Counted from the stretch's first letter, positions 33,701 to 45,175 are shown. The stretch is 64,000 nt of DNA from Tethya wilhelma (GCA_964030475.1 CAXIPT010000002.1:18811447-18875446), one strand, 5' to 3'. The notes: generated from the sequence alone by a model not told the origin. Made by a program: numbers and translations.

Positions 33701-36700
33701 ATTCCCATGGGGGCCTTCAAATGAACACTAATAGATGTGTGTTGCTGCACTATGTTTTCCCTTTTAGAGAACAGCTGCATGTATACAAGGGTCCTTGGCA
33801 TTCACTTGAATGAGTGAGTGTATACAGGAAAGAGTCGACACTAACGAGAATGAATGTGGAATGCGGAATGTTGTCTGTACACAATGAAAAAGGAATTAGA
33901 GATCAACGGCTGAAAATGTTTCACCATCTTTGAGCTTGCAGATTATTCTCTCTGGAGACATCCACATCTCTTAGCTTCTCCTTGCTGAAAGCATTATGCT
34001 ACTATAATTATTGTAATGAGTCTGGCTTGGCCTTGCATGTTTGTACTCCAACAGTTGTGAATTTTCAGGTGCAGTTGCTATTGTCACACAATCTCCATGT
34101 CTGTCTGTCTCCATCCAGCCATGATAATGTGCTTGATGAAAGACATAAGGTCTTCCCTGTTGGAATTTCTGAAATGCTCTGTTAATTAAACTGTGGTCTG
34201 AAGAAGTTGAACCTGCACTTTTCCTCCCATCATAGTAATTGCTGTGTGCTACCATATGGTTTGAGTTATTGTTGCTCATTGTTGTGGTCTCACATGTGTT
34301 CCCTTGATGGATGCTGTGGCTATATCCATGGAGCTCTGGAGTAACCCTGCCCTCTTTGACCAGATAAGGCAAATTTTATTTCAATGTTACTTGGTCTAGG
34401 GGTAAACATTGTTAATGTGTTGTTTAAACTTGAAAGTAAAATGTGGAAGCATGTGTCCCTCATCAGAAGGGTGAAAGAGTCTGGGGCTCCTTTGAATGTG
34501 GTTTAGCAATACTAGCAGCTGTCAGTGGTATCACTTTATCTTCACTGTTCTTCCCTCCTTGTAGTCATTTGTTAGCATCTGTATAGCCATTCATGTATTG
34601 TGTGCACTTGTACCAGCATCCCCACCAGATCAAAAGCCTCCTCCCTAACCTTCCCTTCACCATTCCACTTCTGTACATGCACTCCATAGAGAAAATAGAG
34701 TAGCTATGGGAGATAAGTCACATACATGTAGATCAGAGAGTCTGGTGGCCGATTGATGTCCAGTGGATGGCAGGAGAGCTGTCCTGTGGGAGTGATATTA
34801 ATGGAATTGGATTAAGTGAGGCACTAGCTTACATTGTGGTGGCACACATGCAAGCCATTGTATGTACCAGTAGTCCAGCCCACCATTCAGCAAACATCCT
34901 CTTTAGGTCTGCACCAAGCTTCTTAATAGACCACAGCATAGTAATCTACAAAGGGCCTGTTGCTATGTATTTTACCATTACTAATCTCTGATGTCATAGA
35001 GCTCCTTGAAGGTATGCAGCTGGAGTCCACATCACAGGTCTGTGGCTGCACTATTTTGCCAATAATTGCTTTCTGCTACAAAAAAAGAATAGGTTGCTCT
35101 GAGTATCACAATATTAAGTGTGGTATTTCTAAAAATAACCCATGTGCAAATGATACTCACAAGGGTAGTCCTCACCTTCAAAGAGACATTTTAGTTTGTA
35201 TTGTCTGAGGTGAAGAGCTGTGTGAGAGAACAGGTGCAAATATGGTAATGGGTCTGGTTATGTGACTTTGAATGATAAACGCTAAAGGCAATGTTGTATG
35301 TGAACAAAAGAGGGGATTTGAAGATAAAAGTCTGATCTCTAAGCATTTTGTAACTTGAGAAAAACCCTCCATGTTTGAAGAAGAATGGTGGCTACTCCAT
35401 GTGCTTGTATGGGTAGTAACTGCACTATTGTCTTCTATACTACAGAGACAAAATGGGTGCCTATGTGGCATCATTATAATGATAGATATGTGCACTGTTT
35501 TGAGTTGAATACAAGCAATTTGCACTCACTTTTGTGAAAGATAAGTTCAAGTAGTTATTGAGGACTAAGAAGTAAGAGATAATTGTCACTTCTTTTGAGT
35601 GACCTTTTTGTGTGTACAATGGGTATGTTTTTCACAGGGAATATCAATCTCCAGTAAGTGATAGAGAGTCATTTACTACTTCATTGTGTGCCCTTCTAAC
35701 ATTGTCAGTATTGTTCTCATTCAATCACTGAAGTGCACATCGGTTTAGAGCCTCTCTCTTTACAAGGTGACCAAGCATACAGGGTCTCTTTGTCACATCT
35801 TACACGCTCTGTTCTACTCTTGAAAGGGACTAAAAAGTTTAGCAGCTTGTTGGAGAGTCTTTCAGGGCTGGGTATGGGATAGCCAGCTCGGCAGAAAGGG
35901 GAAAAATATGCATTTTCCCATGGACACTTTGACCAGTACCCTATCTGGAAATCTTTAGATCTCAAGATGATCTTGTCAAAGTCACATGTGGTGGCAGTGT
36001 GGTTTACTTGTGGTGCTGAGGTAAGACTGGAGGTGTCCAGATTGTGTCCATTGCATGAGAGGATACAATAGCCATAGGCCATGGGGAGGTAACTGTGGTC
36101 ATGCTTGAGTGAGTGTTGTCTCATCAGTGTACACCAATGGTCTGCTGGTTTGTGTGTGTGGATCACAGTTCTTTTCAATGAGCCTGAACTGATTGGGTTG
36201 AAGCTTTCAGAATACATGCACAAGGTGCTTGTCTGGGTTTTAATGGGTAAGTGTGACATTGGTGCAGATGTATATAGTAACCTGTCTTTGATATAGGTGG
36301 CCACCTTCAAGGTTACTTTGCAGTTTTTCTGTGTGGGTGTGGGTGTGGTCTTCTTGTACTAGCTGCTAAATATCTATTGTGGCTAAGAGGCTGTTGACAG
36401 TTATTTATTCACCTATAACTAACTCAAACATGCCTGTGTTTGTGTTTTATCATCCAGAATCTTGTCTGTTTCTGTTTTGAGAGCTCTAATGAAACACTTA
36501 TGGTTTTTCTTGGAGTGGCCTGTTTCATTTTTTGTTTATCTAACACTCACTTTGCAAACACTTAACTATCATCAGGTGGCCTAAAAACTACTCATGTTCT
36601 AATTGTGGGAAGTCTTCAGCTGTCTAAATAATGTCAATAACTAATGCTATTTTATAGAGATGGTCAGGTTACTACTTTTCCTGTCTGTTCTCAAAACCTT

Positions 36701-37596
36701 GAACACTTGTATTGGGCTGTCCATCACCCAAGGCTGTGAAGAACTGTTGTCAGTCCTATGTGTTTGGGTAGTCCATGTTCTTCTGTTACTGGTGTTCTTT
36801 GTTAACAGGAAAAAATGACTGAAGTACTTGTAGTATAGGTTTGCTTGTTCCCTGAGTGTAATCGAATTAGCTTTAATCATGGACTTAAGCTGTTTGTAAT
36901 TGAAATAAGCATTCAATTAATAATGGACTAGGCTTGTATTGTGGTGTGTTTATTCATTAGCTCCCTTTGCATTGTGCAGCTGCCATCAACTAGGTTCTCC
37001 ATAGCAACATTATGAACCTATGGAATAATAATAATCATTGGTGGAAATATAATTGTCCTGAGAGCCTTGGTGAAATGGTATCTGTGTTCATATTGCCATT
37101 AGGGGCTGTGAATGCTGGTGTGGTTGTTTGAACAAAGTACCTTTATGTGATGCAGCAAATAGTTCCATCAGATAAACGCTTACCACAGCTTATGAATATA
37201 TGCTGGAATCACTTAACTATACATAGGTGGAGTTTTTATCTGATTCCCTTGCCCAAGGCTGGTCATGCTTTGCTTCAGCGCCAGCGCTATAATATAGTGG
37301 GATGCTTGTTTACATGTGCTACTGAATCATTCATTGTGAAGATGTGCCAGATAAGAAGAGATGCTTATGAATTTCAATACTATTTTGGGCTGTCTCCTCC
37401 AGCCTTATCTGACGTACGTACGTGTGCATGTGTGCTTGTGTTGTATGTTTACTTTGACCTTATGACATTTGTTGGCACACAAAATTATGACAAAATCCAT
37501 GTTGTGTGTAACTTTGCCAGCACTGCAATGCTAATCATGTGAAGGTTGTTGTTATAGTAAAGTGCTATCATGACTTAATGAGTTTGTTTACTGTTT

Positions 37597-37642
<46 letters not shown>

Positions 37643-38491
37643 CTTCATGCAGTATCGTCGCGAGTTTGCTGACCCATTTTGGAACTCTCAGGAACAGAAC
37701 ATGCTCACCTATCTCTTTATGCTCATGACCAGCTGGGCCATTGTGTGCGACGTCTATTATCTGGAGCCTACTACTATTCATGTGAGAGGGAAATTTTTCA
37801 CTAAGTCGTATCGTTTGACTCATTGTTGTGTACACAACTAGTGTATTGATGACGAAAATTTGAAAGGGTACTCTGGAAAAGATTGTAATCTTTTTAATGA
37901 CCTTCAATAGCAATAATTAGCCATGGTAGAGGATGCAATGACAATACACTAGGATGTTCTGCTCACCTGTATTATTATACAACTTTCCTAATACTGTTTA
38001 TGGTGGTTAGCAGAGGTGATAGAAGCTTCAAAGGTGCACCATGTGCTGATGTGGTATTCCTGTGTTTGTTACCACATTGCCATGACATTTCCATGACATT
38101 TCCAAGAAGTGAGTGCTGAGTTGGTTTGTGCATACATGCATGCATTTCTTGGGTGCAGGAGAAGGAGACTGCCATAGAGTTTGCACAGAGAGTAAAGGCT
38201 GACATCTGTCGTCGAGGTGGACTAGTGGATCTCCCATGGTAAGCTATAATATCCATGGTATGACACATCCATTGGTGACACTTGGAAGAAGAAAACATTC
38301 ATGTATGCTGTGCCTTTTTTTCTAAAATTTGTTTTTATTACAGGGATGGTATGATAAAGAGACCTGGGAGTGAAGGATACCTAAGGAAAATGATTGAAGA
38401 GGAACGTAAGGCCTTTTGTGAAGGTTTGGAAATTACAGCATCGCCTTCTGAGTGCGAATCAGAGTCTGATTCCAGATCAGAAGGTGAATGA
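16980..38491 (+). CDS. GPAT3/4: Glycerol-3-phosphate acyltransferase 3/4 (LPLAT family)
   Basis: ER-membrane enzyme that acylates glycerol-3-phosphate (and possibly lysophosphatidate) in the first step of triacylglycerol and phospholipid synthesis. Fifteen exons: 16980-17114, 17718-17769, 18144-18244, 18339-18381, 18920-18971, 19057-19122, 19236-19322, 19446-19535, 21892-21985, 22098-22213, 22933-22988, 32097-32182, 37653-37781, 38159-38238, 38344-38491. Phases close throughout, giving 444 residues, in the range of vertebrate GPAT3/4. Acyltransferase motifs: NHTTPID (H223, D228), IWFER (263-267), FPEGT (295-299) and TIYPV (319-323). Also diagnostic are 'DEVTKRF', 'LTRT', 'CINNTSVFMFKKG', 'MTSWAIVC' and 'GGLVDLPWDG'. 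Hydrophobic segments sit near the N-terminus and before the catalytic core. The acidic Ser-rich tail is local. Introns of 9.1 kb and 5.5 kb are large for this gene-dense region. GPAT3 and GPAT4 are vertebrate duplicates, so this is a pre-duplication homolog. Confidence 0.95.
17252..17461. mobile_element. MITE with ~40-bp inverted ends and TA target site
   Basis: About 210 bp. The left end (after TA) reads CTGTATAGCGGGGAATTTTC. The right end, read on the other strand, begins CCGTATAGCAGGAAATTTTC. The inverted match continues for about 40 bp with only a few mismatches. Flanking TA dinucleotides fit a Tc1/mariner-type target duplication. Non-autonomous; no coding capacity. It lies in the first GPAT intron. 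Confidence 0.8.
18614..18666. mobile_element. 37-bp perfect hairpin insertion with 8-bp target duplication
   Basis: Arms of 17 bp (18622-18638, TAGCCTCGTTCCCAGGC, and 18642-18658) with a 3-nt loop. The hairpin is flanked by perfect direct repeats GCCTGCTG at 18614-18621 and 18659-18666. It lies in a GPAT intron and shares its terminal TAGCCTCGT with the 78-bp element at 25240. Confidence 0.8.
19820..21100 (+). CDS. Secreted protein with fibrinogen-like motif, nested in GPAT intron
   Basis: Single-exon gene of 426 residues inside the 2.36-kb GPAT intron 19536-21891, same strand. The N-terminus (VAFVLILVSSLGASQ) is a clear signal peptide. Residues about 35-140 are predicted helical and rich in Glu, Ser, Leu and Val. 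The Cys-rich C-terminal domain starts with a fibrinogen-C-like pattern: 'SCLEIYTLDPRLPSGLYWI' then 'YCDM' and 'GGWLKV'. It then diverges into 'HIWSFVAGLD', 'ACPCTN', 'VGQDYFCD', 'GRGCG', 'NPPWF' and 'IIELYVR'. Several N-glycosylation sequons are present. From memory, uncharacterised secreted proteins with this C-terminal block occur in sponges and cnidarians; function unknown, probably adhesion or extracellular recognition. It is GC-richer than the surrounding intron. No intron in the coding part and no poly(A) tail, so retrocopy origin is possible but unproven. Confidence 0.88.
   Translation: MQGYLITVAFVLILVSSLGASQECPSSIVGFTALTPHQLREEINTSLRTAVAEMFQAKEKTDDESAGDKVESLCCSALANLSVGSERLELTEEFTESVVSAVNSALENSLASIVERAVTESMRSVTQNLTRTIQEALSRVPTVVQPPLTTLPGLSPSMPASSCLEIYTLDPRLPSGLYWISAPKESPTQRYCDMSRTCGGVTGGWLKVVDIDMTRANDSCPTNFIELIRDSNPNRTCIVNSDVRGCYPSIFPTHGVPYNHVCGRIIGYQDRTPNAFLPFHIDQDLTIDEVFMDGVVLSHRPNGTHPRQHIWSFVAGLDETGTHLSACPCTNTEAERVPEIPSFVGQDYFCDTASEDGVRFEFYDKDPLWDGRGCGPLSSCCLFNNPPWFMKELSSNVTDDIEMRVCRDAGSVNENTPLEIIELYVR
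21101..21891. repeat. 3' flank of nested gene with 220-bp-spaced direct repeat
   Basis: A ~22-bp core (CTTTTGAATGCGCATAAATC and flanks) occurs at about 21237 and again at about 21457, each followed by related sequence (GAGGCAATTTC versus AAGGCAGTTTC). A degraded TAGCCTCGTTCTCAGGC element lies at 21658-21674, and a CAGCCTCATCCCCAGG-type end (minus strand) at about 21788-21803. No gene. Confidence 0.65.
25231..25326. mobile_element. 78-bp foldback element with 9-bp target duplication
   Basis: Element 25240-25317 starts TAGCCTCGTAAACCAAGCCC and ends with the near-perfect reverse complement (one mismatch over about 27 bp). A second small hairpin sits in its centre. Perfect 9-bp direct repeats CCATCTTCT flank it at 25231-25239 and 25318-25326. 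It shares terminal TAGCCTCGT with the element at 18622. Confidence 0.82.
26288..26404. repeat. Long (GT)n microsatellite containing an N
   Basis: More than 100 bp of GT repeat with a single undetermined base at 26305. Length in the assembly is likely unreliable. Confidence 0.95.
27107..27134. repeat. (AC)n microsatellite
   Basis: AC repeat in the large GPAT intron. Confidence 0.9.
27733..27762. repeat. (GT)n microsatellite
   Basis: GT repeat in the large GPAT intron; source of spurious Cys-Val and His-Thr open frames. Confidence 0.9.
29947..30568. repeat. 311-bp tandem duplication
   Basis: Two head-to-tail, almost identical copies (about 29947-30257 and 30258-30568) beginning TATACATTGATAGTCTAGTC and including a short AC tract. 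Only the ends differ noticeably (GCATTTTAT versus GCATTTCTT). Intronic; no coding potential seen. Confidence 0.92.
32183..37652. other. Second large GPAT intron (~5.5 kb)
   Basis: Between the TIYPV exon and the MTSWAIVC exon. No gene recognised. The minus strand has unusually long open frames at 35717-36310 (197 codons), 33971-34372 and 35178-35525, without recognisable domains. A (GT)n tract at about 37599-37640 lies just before the 37653 acceptor. Confidence 0.6.
37599..37640. repeat. (GT)n microsatellite next to a splice acceptor
   Basis: GT repeat ending about 12 bp before the acceptor of the GPAT exon at 37653, so it occupies most of the usual polypyrimidine region. Confidence 0.9.
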
Positions 38492-39026
38492 CAGACAATT
38501 CAATGCAGCCAGTATCATACTTGAATGTATAGAATTTAGCGTGTTTTATTTCATTCTAAAATGTGTTCTAGAAGATTGATAGACATTTTTTTTTGTTTGA
38601 ATGAATGTATTTATTTTTCCCCTATGACTTGGAATGTAAGTTCGCGATACCACTGCCACATCCGCGCAACTGACTGGCTGTATAGTTGGCGCCCGTGCAT
38701 GCATGCAGGAAGCGACGAAAGTAGGTAATGAGTTTATTTTGTGGGTAATTGACACAGTCTGCGTGGTTTGAAATGGCTTCTTGCTTTGTGGTAATAAAGC
38801 AGTAGCAAGGCTGAAAAGGTATTTTGCAACTGTTCAGTGGATCACTTAAACATCTCCTTTTTGGCAGCGCTATCTCTTGTTCTAATAAAATAACTACTTG
38901 TAGTTTAACAATCAACACTCCAAGCCATTCTGCAAGAAACTGTGAAGTGGAGATTTCTTCTACTATCAACTTATGGTTTATCAAAGTTTGCTTCAACAAG
39001 TCCACGGTAGTGAACAACGCTCTACA
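38492..39026 (+). promoter_or_regulatory. GPAT-NK2/3/4 intergenic region
   Basis: 535 bp between the GPAT stop and the NK2/3/4 start. It must contain the GPAT 3' UTR and the NK2/3/4 5' UTR/promoter unless there are undetected 5' exons. AATAAA at 38793-38798 is a plausible GPAT poly(A) signal, which would leave only ~230 bp for the homeobox promoter. Confidence 0.5.
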
Positions 39027-40112
39027 ATGATGGAACACCAGCGACAACAGCAGCAGCAGCATTCTACTACAACAACAGGCGGTCAGCAATCGGAGCAGAC
39101 CAACGATGCAAAGCCGTCGAGATGCACGGACACCAATAGAGTTTGCAATACAAGCTCCGGATCAGCTGCTGCAGCCACTCCAACAACTACAACAACAACT
39201 CATACGCCGTTTATGATCAGCGACATCTTGCACCGTTCCCCAAGTGCTAGTTCGAGGAACACACGAGTGACAAGCACCAATGGCATTGCAAGTGATGTGG
39301 ACAGCTTCTACGGTGAAGAGAATTTAGGCAGAATGTCACCTCTGGTCTCGGATGATGCAGATGGAAAGGACAGAGACCGAGAAGACGGGAGCATTGGCTC
39401 AGATTCAGATCAAGAGAGGCAAGGTAAATTGAGTACATGTACATTTTGTCTTGTCATATTTTGATGAAATAGCTCCTTAAATCAGTTTCAAATTATGTTT
39501 TACACTATTTTTGGTGTTCTTTGCAACTCTGCAGGTAGCAACTCAAACAGCCTTGTGATTCGACCAAGAAAAAGACGTCCCAGAGCACTCTTCTCACATG
39601 CTCAGGTTTACGAGCTTGAGCGAAGATTCGCTGTTCAGAAGTATCTTACAGCACACGAAAGAGAGCAACTGGCTGGAATGCTACATCTTACAGAAACTCA
39701 GGTCAAGATTTGGTTCCAGAACAGACGTTACAAGAGCAAGCGTCAACAGTTGGAGAATGCAAGAATGTCGCCCAAGAGTTGCAAGGATGTGAAAGAATCT
39801 CTCCACAGTGAACTCAAAACTCCTTCACCGAACTTTCCTATTGCAAGCATTCCTCTTGGTGTTGGTCTCAGTTCGCCTCAGGCACTACCAGTTAGCACCA
39901 GTCAACCACCCATTTACACTTTCCAAGGTTCAGACTATTTCAGATATCCTCGCACTACTTTGATGGGACCAAGCTTACCAAGACTTCCAAACTCCATCTA
40001 CTATCCTCATTCTGCTGGTCAGCTTCCTTCATTTCCACCAACATTAGCTCCAGGAACATTTCCCTACCAGCCTTTTCCTCAGCAGTTAAAAGTGCCAGCT
40101 GGGGAATTTTGA
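39027..40112 (+). CDS. NK2/3/4: NK2/3/4-type homeobox transcription factor
   Basis: Two exons, 39027-39423 and 39535-40112, 324 residues. Nuclear DNA-binding regulator. The homeodomain is about residues 145-204: '[18 protein letters not shown]', then '[15 protein letters not shown]'. It carries W48, F49, Q50, N51 and the Tyr at position 54 that marks the NK2-type class, known to prefer CAAGTG-like sites. Helix sequence is intermediate between NK2, NK3 and NK4 families. The N-terminal segment has a Gln/His run, a Thr-rich run and 'PFMISDIL', matching the TN/EH1 type of Groucho-binding motif found in NK proteins. The C-terminus is Pro/Ser/Tyr-rich. The double ATG at 39027/39030 is chosen because the longer upstream frame lacks homology. 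The single intron lies before the homeodomain. Confidence 0.95.
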
Positions 40113-40581
40113 CAACCATTTTCGTCACGGTGAACTGTGATTCTTCCTTCTGTGATGCACTGGGGTCAGTGCTTTGCTCTTTGTTTGGCTCATGTGTTCT
40201 TTCATCATGCTCTACTTCAGCTTGTTCCGTTTGTTGTTAGTAGCTTTTTAGTGAGCGTAATATCACTTAAACGTATTTAGCATCACCTACAGGCCTATTC
40301 AGTTATTGTAATGAATTGTATTATATCCAACAAACATTTCTTTTGTTTGCAGATGATCATCTATCTTATCCCTGTTCATTCATAACTATTGTTTGTTGTG
40401 TTCTATTGTTTTACATTTTTTGTTCATCAAATCAGTCGGTCATCATCTCAGATCATTATTTTATAGACCATTATAACATGATTTTTTTTTTTTTTTTTTG
40501 CTATAATACCTTTTCTTTTGTTTCTCCATGAGCCTGTATCTTAATCTGTGATTTGTATATATTTTGTATTCTTGTTGCTAT
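40113..40581. other. 3' flank of NK2/3/4
   Basis: AT-rich, T-runs (for example 40481-40499), no gene. Likely 3' UTR in part; no canonical AATAAA identified with confidence. Confidence 0.5.
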
Positions 40582-42221
40582 TGTTCACACAATTCAGTTT
40601 GTCTTATAATGATACAAAGAGAAGCAGAAAATATTGTTTTGTTGAAAGGTGCTTGCATGAAGAAAGGATTATGTGTAATAAGTCAGTCGTGGTGAAGCAT
40701 TTTCTTGCAGTGTACTAATTATTGGTATTTTGATTTGAAGTTCTGTTGTGTTTTTGTTGTCAGATGTTTTCTTAGTGCCCCAATCAACAGTCAGTCCACA
40801 TATGGTGACAAGTGTCGTTGTACTAAGAGTGGCTAGTTAACTGTTGTGACTGATGCCAAGAATTCTTGTTTGTCTCCCACAGTGCTTGCCCTCTTGGGGG
40901 TGCCTTCCTTCTATATATTGCCCTGCATTAGTGTTGACATGACGGTGTCCATGGTGAACCGTGTATTGTGGTCCACTTATGCAATGTACCTGTCTACAAC
41001 TGACACGCTACTTTACTTGAAACGAAAACGGTGTGTTGTGTGCGTGTGCGTGTGTGCAATTAGTGCATACTTTAGTAAGAGATCACTTGGCCCCATTGAA
41101 GAGTCTAACCCTAAGTAGCTGGTTGAGTGCCAGCTTTCTCGTCCGAGACTTCAAAGCTTGTTTTGGGCACATTCTTAAAGTACTTGTTGTTCAATGTACT
41201 CGTACACACCCTGAGAGCTGCACCACTAGATACTTAACTGGATGATGTAGCTCTTACTCAAGCGGTGCATGCACGACATACGCACACCATCAATTAAGTC
41301 CTTGGAGTCTTAATGGGGTCTTCATGAATACTATTGGGTATGGTTGGATGTCTGGCGTATATACTCTTATCCATAGACACAACCACTACAGAGGGCACTC
41401 CATGTTCACACAATTCAGTTTGTCTTATAATGATACAAAGAGAAGCAGAAAATATTGTTTTGTTGAATGGTGCATGCATGAAGAAAGGATTATGCGTAAT
41501 AAGTCATGGTGAAACATTTTCTTGCAGTGTACTAATTTTATTGGTATTTTGATTTGAAATTCTGTTGTGTTTTTGTTGTCAGATGTTTTCTTAGTGCCCC
41601 AATCAACAGTCAGTCCACATATGGTGACAAGTGTCGTTGTACTAAGAGTGGCTAGTTAACTGTTGTGACTGATGCCAAGAATTCTTGTTTGTCTCCCACA
41701 GTGCTTGCCCTCTTGGGGGTGCCTTCCTTCTATATATTGCCCTGCATTAGTGTTGACATGACGGTGTCCATGGTGAACCGTGTATTGTGGTCCACTTATG
41801 CAATGTACCTGTCTACAACTGACACGCTACTTTACTTGAAACGAAAACGGTGTGTTGTGTGCGTGTGCGTGTGTGCAATTAGTGCATACTTTAGTAAGAG
41901 ATCACTTGGCCCCATTGAAGAGTCTAATCCTAAGTAGCTGGTTGAGTGCCAGCTTTCTCGTTCGAGACTTCAAAGCTTGTTTTGGGCACATTCTTAAAGT
42001 ACTTGTTGTTCAATGTACTCGTACACGCCCTGAGAGCTGCACCACTAGATACTTAACTGGATGATGTAGCTCTTACTCAAGCGGTGCATGCACGACATAC
42101 GCACACCATCAATTAAGTCCTTGGAGTCTTAATGGGGTCTTCATGAATACTATTGGGTATGGTTGGATGTCTGGCGTATATACTCTTATCCATAGACACA
42201 ACCACTACAGAGGGCACTCCA
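40582..42221. repeat. Recent ~819-bp tandem duplication downstream of NK2/3/4
   Basis: Copy 1 about 40582-41402, copy 2 about 41403-42221, head to tail, differing by a few substitutions and small indels. Each has an identical 60-codon opening (TDAKNSCLSPTVLALLGV) that runs into GTGTGTGCGTG low-complexity sequence. No known domain, so not called as genes. Confidence 0.92.
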
Positions 42222-45174
42222 CTTTGTGGAACAAGATGCACACCCAGATCTTTCGATTCTAACTAAGTAGATGCACATGCTTTGTTTATTATGTACGCTA
42301 GACGGCATGCATACATACATAAATACATTGTCCACTATATCTTGCTTATCTCTCTTATAGTGTGCATTATCTATGCATGCATTAGACTTAGTGGCATATT
42401 ATGTAAGCCATTTTATGTTACACCATGCGCGGCTTGATTTGCAATCCATAAAGAAGCATTTGGATTTGAACTTGATTGTTAGACTCATGCATGTGTTACA
42501 CCATACTTAAACTAGCACACAGTTGAGCTTGAGTATAGCCAATCGACTTAGTTTGTTTCCACAATGTTTGTGTGTGATTCCATGCATCTTGTACATCTGC
42601 AGGCAAAGAGATTGTGTACACATTTGTATGTACTATCAATGTGTGTGTATGTGTATACTTTTTTGTATTTGGATGCCCAAAATTGTCGCTCAGTTTAGTC
42701 TATTCCATAATAGCTAGTAGGAACTACCGGAATGCACAACAGTTATCAAAGTTAAGCAATACACTGGTCAGCTCTAACACAATTATCTGACTATTTAGAT
42801 TTCCCAAATAGCTCTAACTCAAAACAACACTCCATCTCGATATGCATAACAGAGCCACATCGATTGGGGATCCAAATAAACCAACTAGCTCTGTCGCTTA
42901 ACATCTGCACGCTTGGTATGCATTTGAAATGTCATTTTGCGTAATGTACGTATATGTGTGGTCTCATTAGTGCAATACTGTCGCATGCATGTATACAGCA
43001 ACTGGAGATTGATTGTCTCAATTTCTCGTGTGTGAGACATATTTATTTTTTTTAGACTCCATGACAATTTGCCTCTTACTTTTCCAAATAAACCGACTCG
43101 CTATAATTCATTAATTTTGTGTATAGCACGCTCAGTGTATGTTATTCTTCTTTCGAGTGCTTCGTCCACAATGCATTATTGTGTTGTTATTTTGACTGTG
43201 CTGTAATCGAAAATGGTGACAATGCTATTATGGATTTCATTCGATTTATTGTTTGAGTATTATAATTTGCAACGTATCCAAAACATTAGCTCCTACTTTT
43301 CTGTATTGAGTTTAGTGTATGATGACTCCAGAGTGCGTCTGCTTAGGCTTGTCATACGGACCATCCCTTAGTTTAATTCGTGTAGGCTACTCCGAATAGG
43401 GGCAGAACTCTGGCACCCAGACAGACCTTATGCATTGCAATTAGGGTGCCCTAGTAGGACAAATTAATTTCAATTGCTGTCTCATTATTTGTCCTCATTG
43501 GAGTAAGTATGTGTCTCGATGGCTCTCTGGATTTGTTTATTCTTCAATTTACGTTCGTATAATCGAACTTGGTCCCACTTTACTCTCATCCGACACACCA
43601 ACGCGAGACAGATGAAAGCAAAAACTATCAATATGCAGACAGTTTCTCTTTTTGAGAATCAACGATCCCCTTACAAAATTAATGATGTTGTAAGTTCCAC
43701 CAAGAGCGTCGTACATTCCTGCTAACCCAACTGTGATGGACACACACGCTGCTCTCCTCTGCATGCTTATGCTTACTACTGTACTCCTCTTCATGTGAGG
43801 GCACAGCTGGTCCTGAGTGACGGAATGGTGTATGTGTGTGTTCATTGTCTCCTTCCTGTGTGCAGCTGGCCCACCTTGCTGCTTTTAATAGCTTTCTCCC
43901 TCAGTTTTTTGTTTGAGAATTCCAGAGGCACACTATTCTATGTATTGCATTGCTTCATGCATCAAGGAGGGCCTGTAGCTAGCTGGAGAGGAAGTAGAGT
44001 GATGGTGGTGGGTGAATTCACATGCTTGACAGCATGGCTTTAAAATTTTTTGCTGAAGAATAACAAATAATATTTTGTCCGCGTCAATTGGTCGGACTGC
44101 AAGGGCCCATCTGTCGACTCTGTTTGATGCACATGCACACAATGCAAACGCATGCATTCGTGCAGCATTAGATTGCCAGTGTATCGCATACCACACGTTT
44201 TTGAATTATGGCCTCACTCAATGTGGAATCCATTGTGTATACACAATTATGTGAGTGCTATTAAATTTTCTCTTGTGATTACGAAATGCTCCAGTTAGCT
44301 ATCCCAATGTTCCAAGCATGTTAAAATGCATCCAGTAGTTGGAGAAAAGGCATGTAAGCAATGAATTTGAATAAAGATTCGTGTTTGCATTCCAACCAAT
44401 ACAAAATCTACACGCTAATGTTTCATTCCTTTCACAGTGAAATGCATAGAATTCTAAAACTTTGGAATTAATAACCCCCAGACTAGACAGACACATAGAG
44501 ATTATTTATAAACTGTTCGCTAAGTGTAGCATTCTATGTCTAACCCAAACGGAAACCTATATAGATGCAATAAACTATATGCTGGTGCTATTTCACGCAC
44601 CATTGAAATCACATTCCAAATCTTGCTTCTTTAAGTGGTTGAACAAAGTTTATGTTAAGTGCCCAATTAACTTTCACGCACTTAAGAACCTTCGCTAGTA
44701 ATTCAAAACACAAATCAGTCACTTGTCCAAAACAATTGCCACTGTTGAATGAGTGAGAGTTTAGATAGCAACATAAAGCATTACAAATTCAAAACTCTGG
44801 CCGATGCTAAGCAAACATTTCTCGCATGTGTTGGTTGCTATGGCTGTTTCGCATGACTGAAGTTCACTCGACCAATGATATTTAAATATATCACAGCAAA
44901 GTGTCCATCCGCAATTATGTATTGGAGCGGGTATTTATTTCAGCGTTTATTAAATGAATGGAATAGTTATAGGATTGAAGAGTATGTCAGTGTACATGTT
45001 TTCAAGTGATACAATGACACAAGGCGTACGCACCTGCACAGGGTAGTGTAACAATTGTTATCATATCATTCGACGATGCCTTGTAGACTTTTTCGAATGT
45101 ACAAAAACAGCTAGACTGTATATTGCATACTTAGCTGCAGGTATGTATGTATGTGTGTATGTCTATTGACAGGT

Positions 45175-45175
<1 letters not shown>

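Noticed and set aside
40846..41937. Pair of identical short proteins (TDAKNSCLSP...)
   Set aside because: Their identity is explained by the 819-bp DNA duplication; frames begin at a non-ATG codon and end in low-complexity GTGTGC sequence.
43519..43845. Opposing open frames of about 68 and 98 codons
   Set aside because: Overlap on both strands, no motifs, no splice support.
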